A stretch of 9,914 nt of DNA from an uncultured Pseudomonadota bacterium (GTDB taxonomy: Bacteria > Pseudomonadota > Gammaproteobacteria > Burkholderiales > Rhodocyclaceae): positions 1-9,914 of the forward strand of contig CAJAHZ010000241.1 in assembly GCA_903939665.1 (NCBI GenBank). Direction: 5' to 3'. Numbering within the stretch: position 1 is the first letter of the stretch; every line of letters starts with the position of its first letter. The notes below the pieces were generated by a model. That model was not told the origin of the DNA, did not search any database, and saw nothing but the letters and a program-made list of their open reading frames with translations. The position numbers and the translations under genes are program-made. Shown piece by piece: positions 5,998-9,914 of this stretch.

Positions 5998-7247
5998 CAG
6001 GAAACGCGCGCCAGCCCTTTCGCCAGATAAGCTTCCTTGATCGCCAGCGGATTGGCCACCAGACGCTCCTTCCACTCACCCAGACGAACCCGGCCCTGAA
6101 TCAGACCGCGCAACACACCCATGTGCTCGGTGTGTCCGATGGTGTTGGCGCCGACGAGTTGATCCCCTTCAAATGCAAGACGCAGATAGCCAAAATTCTT
6201 CTCGTCAAGCAACTGAGCAAAATCCCCGCCGGGTACACCTTGCCATTGGCCAAAAGAGGTCGAAATCAAGCCGAGCGTATCCAGCACGTTGAAAACAAAG
6301 GTTCCCTGCGAAACCGCTGTTTTTCCGGCCATATTCAGCGCCGCAATGCGCGCCTGCTCGACCGCATCGGGCTGGATGGCGTTCAGTGTTCGACGACCGG
6401 TGCCAAATTCGACGGCTTCGGTGACGTCACCTGCAGCATAAACGTCCGGAACGTTGGTCTGCATCCGTTCGTCGACGAGAATCCCGGCATCCATCTCGAT
6501 GCCGCTGCCCGAAAGCATGGCAAGGTTGGGCTTCACCCCGGTTGCGCAGATCACCACATCAACCTCGAACTTCTCACCGTCGTCAAGGGTGACCGTCAGG
6601 ACATCGCCATTGGCAACGATCGACATAACCCGTCGTCCGGTGCGTACGGCAACGCCCTTCTTGTCGCACCAGCGCTGAATCATGCCGCCGGCAACCTCGT
6701 CCATCATGCGCGGCACCATGCGATCGCCCATCTCGACCATAGTCAGCTTCGGACCACGCAATGCCAAGGCTTCCATGATGATGCACCCGATAAAACCGGC
6801 GCCCATCTGCAATACCCGGCTGCCTGCTTTTACAGCGGCCGCAATGGCACGCGCATCTTCAAGGGTCCAGCAGGACAAAACACCTGGCAAATCCATTCCT
6901 GGAATAGGTGGACGCACCGGATGCGATCCGGTGGCGATCAACAGACGATCGTAAGACAAGACACTTCCGTTGTTGAGCCGAACGGAACGCGCCTTGACAT
7001 CGACAGCCTCGACACGCGCCTGCACCATACGAATATTCAGCCGATCAAAATGATCGGCATCCTTGCGCAGATAGGTGCCGGCTTCGCCAACTTTTCCAAC
7101 CAGAAGATAAGGAATCGCCATCCTCGAATAGGGCGGCTCTGCCTCGTCACCAATCAGCGTAATCTCCGCATCCGGATCGCTTCTACGCAAGGTCTCGGCG
7201 GCAACAACCCCTGCGGGGCCGTTGCCAATAATGACATGCTTCATCAT
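5997..7247 (-). CDS. aorC: FAD-dependent NAD oxidoreductase subunit of aldehyde oxidoreductase
   Basis: This is a two-dinucleotide-binding flavoprotein of 416 residues, of the rubredoxin-reductase/nitrite-reductase NirB-like type. The FAD Rossmann motif is GNGPAG (8-13), followed by PPYSRMAIPYLL (38-49). ATG at 105-107 and GDV at 273-275 (VYAAGDVTEA) complete FAD binding. The NAD(P) motif is GAGFIG (149-154). In the Aromatoleum-type enzyme the equivalent subunit passes electrons between the ferredoxin subunit and NAD+. The open frame reaches back to 7385, but that extension lies inside aorB and has no homology-like content. The ATG at 7247 is one base after the aorB stop, with a second ATG at 7244. 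It overlaps the MoaD-like gene by one base, so synthesis is probably coupled. Confidence 0.9.
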   Translation of the reverse strand: MMKHVIIGNGPAGVVAAETLRRSDPDAEITLIGDEAEPPYSRMAIPYLLVGKVGEAGTYLRKDADHFDRLNIRMVQARVEAVDVKARSVRLNNGSVLSYDRLLIATGSHPVRPPIPGMDLPGVLSCWTLEDARAIAAAVKAGSRVLQMGAGFIGCIIMEALALRGPKLTMVEMGDRMVPRMMDEVAGGMIQRWCDKKGVAVRTGRRVMSIVANGDVLTVTLDDGEKFEVDVVICATGVKPNLAMLSGSGIEMDAGILVDERMQTNVPDVYAAGDVTEAVEFGTGRRTLNAIQPDAVEQARIAALNMAGKTAVSQGTFVFNVLDTLGLISTSFGQWQGVPGGDFAQLLDEKNFGYLRLAFEGDQLVGANTIGHTEHMGVLRGLIQGRVRLGEWKERLVANPLAIKEAYLAKGLARVS

Positions 7248-7248
7248 G

Positions 7249-9096
7249 TTAGAGCCCGAGGCGAGTACGTGTTTCGGCCGTCGGGACGCCATCGACGCTC
7301 CAGCCACGCAATTCATAGTACTCAGGAAGCATCTTGCCGAGTTGGGCGACCATGCCAGCCTGCGGACCGGTCTTGCATGGCTCATTCAGCAAGCGTGGCG
7401 GCAAGGTGTCATCCTTGCAGGTAATCCCGGCAGCCAGATTGAAATCTCGCTCCATGTTCCAGATCCGCTCGCCCATCTGAAGCAGCGTTTCCATCGACCA
7501 ATCACCCTCACAAGCGGCCTGAATCTGCGGCTGAATGTCGTTCAGGTTCCAGGCAAACGTCGTGAAGACGCAAAGTCCGCTCGAATCAACCACCGCGGTT
7601 GCATCCTGGAAAGCCTTGAGCATTGCGGGCTTGCCTTCAGTCGCCTGCGGATCCATCTTGATCGGGATACCCAGAACTTCGGGGGAAACCATGTAGCCCC
7701 GAAGGTGGCACGCACCCCGGTTCGAAGTGGCATAAGCCAGCCCCATGCCTTGCAGCGCGCGTCCGTCGTAAGCCGGGAACTCCTGGCCCTTGACAGTCAT
7801 TGAAAGCTCTGGACGTCCGTACTTCTCGCAAAGCCGCTTCGATCCCTGACCGAGAAGCTTGCCGAAACCTTCACCACGGGCCGTCATCTCGGCGAGCTTG
7901 CACAAGGCCTCAGCTGACCCGAAAGGCGCCTCAAAACCAATTTCTTCCTTGGTAATAACGCCGAGTTCGTAAAGTTCCATGACCGCGCCCACCGTCGCGC
8001 CGAACGAAATCGGGTCAAAACCCTCTTCGTTACAAAGCAGATTGCAGTACTGCAGGGCTTCCAGATCATCAACACCATTGGCATTGCCAAACGCCCAAGC
8101 AGCCTCATACTCGAGGCCGCCTGAAGCACCCCAGTACTCCGGCTTGGTGCTCACGGAGAAATGATTTTCATCAATCCGTGAAATGCGACCACAGGCAATG
8201 GTGCAGCCGAAACACGCCTGATTCGTCACAAGATGCGTCTTGCCATCGGATTCGCGCTTCTCGTGCATGGCTTCGCCGGAGATCTTTCTGGCGCCCTCGA
8301 ACTGAACGTCCTGGTGATTTCGGGTAGGCGATGCGCCCATCTCGTTAATCACGTTCATCAGGACCTGCGTACCAAATTTTGGCAAGCCTTGTCCCGTCAC
8401 AGGATTGTCAGCAAGCACTTTCTTCCCGGCCTTAACCGCCGCCATGAACGCCTTCGGATCAGCGATATTGCTGACGCCATTGGTTCCGCGAACGGCAAGC
8501 GCTTTCAGATTCTTGGAGCCCATAACTGCGCCGACGCCCGAGCGGCCAGCCGCGCGGTGCAGGTCGTTGACGATACCGGCAAACAAGACCTGATTCTCCC
8601 CGGCACGACCGATGCAGGAAACTCGAATCTGCGGATCTTGATGCTTTTTCTTAAGGCCGCCTTCAGTTTCCCAAACGGACTTGCCCCAGAACTCATCGGC
8701 GGGAAGTAATTGCGCCTTCTCGTTTTCAATCAGAAGGTAGACGGGCTTTGCCGACTTACCTTCGAAAATAACCATGTCCCAACCTGCGGAACGGAGTTCG
8801 TTACCAAAATAGCCGCCAGAATTGCCACAGGCAATTGCGTTCGTCAGCGGGCCCTTGGTTACCACCGAGTAGCGACCCCCCGTTGCAGCCATCGTTCCGG
8901 TCAACGGACCAACCGTAAAGATGAGTTTGTTTTCAGGAGATAGTGCGTCAACCTTCGGGTCAATTTCCGACGTGAGATATTTGGTTGCCAATCCACGTTG
9001 CCCCAGGTACTGCTTTACCCATTCCTGATTGACCGGCTCCTCAACGCAGGTACCCTTGGTCAAATTAACGCGAAGAAGTTTACGTGCCAATGCCAT
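7249..9096 (-). CDS. aorB: Tungsten-type aldehyde:ferredoxin oxidoreductase catalytic subunit
   Basis: This is the catalytic subunit that oxidises aldehydes to carboxylic acids at a bis-pterin tungsten (or molybdenum) site. It has 615 residues, near the 605 of the Pyrococcus enzyme. The 4Fe-4S ligands are CFGCTIAC (C295, C298, C302) and the distant C509 in DSSGLCVF. Pterin-binding stretches are visible: GPLTGTMAATGGRYSVVTKG (63-82), GRSGVGAVMGSKNLKAL (184-200), and AYDGRALQGMGLAYATSNRG (442-461). GGLEYE (326-331) and H464 in ACHLRG correspond to the catalytic Glu and His region of the family. The start has a strong GAGGGG eight bases before the ATG and lies 12 bases after aorA. The choice of tungsten over molybdenum is family knowledge, not read from the sequence. 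The substrate range is unknown. Confidence 0.95.
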   Translation of the reverse strand: MALARKLLRVNLTKGTCVEEPVNQEWVKQYLGQRGLATKYLTSEIDPKVDALSPENKLIFTVGPLTGTMAATGGRYSVVTKGPLTNAIACGNSGGYFGNELRSAGWDMVIFEGKSAKPVYLLIENEKAQLLPADEFWGKSVWETEGGLKKKHQDPQIRVSCIGRAGENQVLFAGIVNDLHRAAGRSGVGAVMGSKNLKALAVRGTNGVSNIADPKAFMAAVKAGKKVLADNPVTGQGLPKFGTQVLMNVINEMGASPTRNHQDVQFEGARKISGEAMHEKRESDGKTHLVTNQACFGCTIACGRISRIDENHFSVSTKPEYWGASGGLEYEAAWAFGNANGVDDLEALQYCNLLCNEEGFDPISFGATVGAVMELYELGVITKEEIGFEAPFGSAEALCKLAEMTARGEGFGKLLGQGSKRLCEKYGRPELSMTVKGQEFPAYDGRALQGMGLAYATSNRGACHLRGYMVSPEVLGIPIKMDPQATEGKPAMLKAFQDATAVVDSSGLCVFTTFAWNLNDIQPQIQAACEGDWSMETLLQMGERIWNMERDFNLAAGITCKDDTLPPRLLNEPCKTGPQAGMVAQLGKMLPEYYELRGWSVDGVPTAETRTRLGL

Positions 9097-9108
9097 GATC
9101 TTTTCCCC

Positions 9109-9582
9109 TCAAACCTGCGCTTGTGTATCGGTTTTTTGTGCCCACTGGCGCATACGATCCAGCCCCGTCCAGTCAGCATCGACAAAGGTGATCGCGCCTG
9201 TCGGACACTCTCTTGCGCAAGCGGGATCTCCGCCGCAGAGGTCGCACTTCTGAACCTTGCCGGTCTCGTACTTGTAATTGATCGTGCCGAACGGGCAGGC
9301 GATGGTGCAAACCTTGCAACCGACGCACACGGATTCCGTAACAACCTTCGCACCGGTCAGCGCGTCTATCTTGATCGCTTCCACCGGGCACGCATTGAGA
9401 CACCAAGCCTCTGCGCACTGTGTACAGGTGTACGGGACATTACGCCCTTCATGGTGAAATTCAAAAATCTTGATTCGCGAATCCGACGTATTAAAAGCGC
9501 CGGTATGCTCGTAAGAGCAGGCCATTTCGCACTGCCGGCAACCGGTACACTTACCCGGATCTATGAGCAACGACTTCTGCAT
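9109..9582 (-). CDS. aorA: Four-cluster ferredoxin subunit of aldehyde oxidoreductase
   Basis: This is an electron-transfer subunit of 157 residues with sixteen cysteines in four groups: C12/15/18/22, C53/56/61/65, C86/89/92/96 and C113/116/122/126. That is enough for four 4Fe-4S clusters, in the DmsB/HycB-like pattern. It should shuttle electrons between AorB and AorC. In Aromatoleum the AorA-AorB pairs are known to stack into filaments with AorA forming a wire of clusters. Whether this protein does so is untested. GGAG eight bases upstream supports the ATG. It is the first gene of the operon, 12 bases ahead of aorB. No Tat or Sec signal is present, so the complex should be cytoplasmic. An alternative label is a DmsB-like subunit, but the neighbour settles it. 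Confidence 0.93.
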   Translation of the reverse strand: MQKSLLIDPGKCTGCRQCEMACSYEHTGAFNTSDSRIKIFEFHHEGRNVPYTCTQCAEAWCLNACPVEAIKIDALTGAKVVTESVCVGCKVCTIACPFGTINYKYETGKVQKCDLCGGDPACARECPTGAITFVDADWTGLDRMRQWAQKTDTQAQV

Positions 9583-9615
9583 GACGTAATCTCCATTGTT
9601 TTAGCTTGATCGAAA

Positions 9616-9624
9616 ATTCTAACA
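9616..9624 (-). promoter_or_regulatory. Extended -10 promoter element of the aor operon
   Basis: TGTTAGAAT on the minus strand (9624-9616) is TG, one base, then TAGAAT (five of six consensus matches). The transcription start would be near 9609, giving a leader of about 26 bases before the aorA ATG. The -35 position is poor (GTTATG at 17-base spacing) and is covered by an inverted repeat, which suggests the promoter needs an activator or is repressible. Confidence 0.55.
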
Positions 9625-9635
9625 TATGCACGGCA

Positions 9636-9654
9636 AACCATAACCTAAATGGTT
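9636..9654. promoter_or_regulatory. Inverted repeat over the aor -35 region, candidate operator
   Basis: AACCATaacctaaATGGTT is a perfect six-base inverted repeat with a seven-base spacer. A second, smaller repeat overlaps it (AACC-TAAAT-GGTT). It covers the position where a -35 hexamer would be and ends 11 bases before the extended -10. The size and position fit a dimeric transcription factor acting on the aldehyde oxidoreductase operon. No regulator gene is present in the window and I cannot name the factor. Confidence 0.45.
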
Positions 9655-9658
9655 CAAT

Positions 9659-9678
9659 AAAAAAAGCTGCGGTGCAGC
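9659..9678 (-). terminator. Intrinsic terminator upstream of the aor operon
   Basis: On the minus strand GCTGC-ACC-GCAGC is followed directly by seven T (9665-9659), the classical layout of a Rho-independent terminator, though the stem has only five pairs. It lies after the rRNA operon end and before the aor promoter, so it would act as a second stop that insulates aor from ribosomal transcription. Confidence 0.65.
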
Positions 9679-9783
9679 AACATGACGATCTAATAAGGAG
9701 ATTTTTGCGTTCGAATGCCGCCGCATCTTCGCGAGCGATTGATCGCGATATATCGAGACACCGATGCGATCTAATGCGAAAGC

Positions 9784-9819
9784 ACAAAGCCCTCGCCGCG
9801 GAAGCGGGGAGGGCTTTGT
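9784..9819 (-). terminator. rRNA operon terminator hairpin
   Basis: An eleven-base perfect stem (ACAAAGCCCTC with GAGGGCTTTGT) continues after one mismatch into a four-pair CCGC/GCGG stem closed by GGAA. It begins about nine bases after the end of the 5S rRNA. The following bases on the minus strand are GCTTTCGC, so the T tract is weak. The position makes rRNA termination the likely role, helped by the second hairpin at 9659-9678. Between the two hairpins (9679-9783) I see no gene. Confidence 0.75.
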
Positions 9820-9827
9820 AGAGGGGG

Positions 9828-9914
9828 AGCCTGGCGGTGACCTACTTTCGCACACGGTAAGTGCACTATCATCGGCGCGACTTCGTTTCACGGTCCTGTT
9901 CGAGATGGGAAGGG
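9828..9914 (-). rRNA. rrf: 5S ribosomal RNA, 3' part
   Basis: The minus strand reads CCCTTCCCATCTCGAACAGG at the window edge. It continues through the conserved GTGAAACG and GCGCCGATGATAGTG blocks, then GCGAAAGTAGGTCACCGCCAGGC at the 3' end. About 87 nucleotides are present; the first roughly 28 lie beyond the window. The 3' end is placed by the terminal GCCAGGC and may be off by a base or two. It marks the end of an rRNA operon running on the minus strand. Confidence 0.95.

Noticed and set aside
5998..6075. N-terminal extension of the MoaD-like gene
   Set aside because: The added 26 residues are in the alternative frame of aorC, and the beta-grasp fold begins exactly at the later ATG, which overlaps the aorC stop.
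7248..7385. N-terminal extension of aorC to an upstream ATG
   Set aside because: The extra 46 residues lie within aorB and precede the normal flavoprotein start. The ATG one base after the aorB stop fits the family start.
6123..7424. A 433-codon open frame on the plus strand, opposite aorC
   Set aside because: It is a shadow of the codon bias of aorC. The translation has no domain-like pattern and crosses the aorC-aorB junction.
9686..9775. Direct nine-base repeat CGATCTAAT (9686-9694 and 9767-9775) and small palindromes near 9746
   Set aside because: The repeats are short and isolated, with no gene or mobile element between them. They could be chance and do not support an insertion scar.
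1..9914. CRISPR array, tRNA genes, insertion sequences
   Set aside because: No regular repeats, no cloverleaf-like sequence between the rRNA and aor or elsewhere, and no transposase frame were found.

Overview
This window comes from a betaproteobacterium, most plausibly a member or relative of the Rhodocyclales (Azoarcus/Aromatoleum/Thauera-type). The reasons are the moderately high GC content, the proteobacterial petABC operon with a single-chain cytochrome b carrying a PVWY Qo motif, the ffs-dnaX-ybaB-recR housekeeping block, and an NAD-linked tungsten aldehyde oxidoreductase cluster of the Aromatoleum AorABC kind. No marker in the window fixes the genus. Every supported gene lies on the minus strand, so transcription runs from high to low coordinates.

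Layout in transcription order. (1) 9914-9784: the 3' part of a 5S rRNA, the end of an rRNA operon, followed by a long hairpin terminator. A second hairpin with a T7 tract lies at 9659-9678. (2) 9654-5459: a compact five-gene aldehyde oxidoreductase operon. It encodes a 16-cysteine ferredoxin (aorA), the pterin/4Fe-4S catalytic subunit (aorB), an FAD/NAD oxidoreductase (aorC), a MoaD/ThiS-like protein ending in Gly-Gly, and a small unrecognised protein. It is preceded by an extended -10 promoter with a 19-bp dyad across the -35 position. (3) 5440-5345: the small SRP RNA (ffs), with its own extended -10 embedded at the 3' end of the operon's last gene, then a long structured spacer. (4) 5235-2622: dnaX, ybaB and recR. 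The dnaX gene appears to be read from a near-leaderless transcript and carries a convincing -1 frameshift signal. (5) 2601-1: a strong promoter followed by petA, petB and petC, the cytochrome bc1 complex. petC runs off the window.

The aldehyde oxidoreductase genes form one electron-transfer unit. Aldehyde would be oxidised to carboxylic acid at the tungsten/molybdenum pterin of AorB, electrons would pass through the 4Fe-4S clusters of AorA to the FAD of AorC, and NAD+ would be reduced; the reverse direction is possible. The MoaD-like protein and the small protein behind it probably serve cofactor supply or assembly. The bc1 complex belongs to the respiratory chain that could ultimately re-oxidise the NADH formed. 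The items most worth a second look are the dnaX frameshift cassette, the leaderless dnaX start, the ffs-dnaX spacer hairpin, the aor promoter dyad, and the unrecognised small gene at the end of the aor operon.
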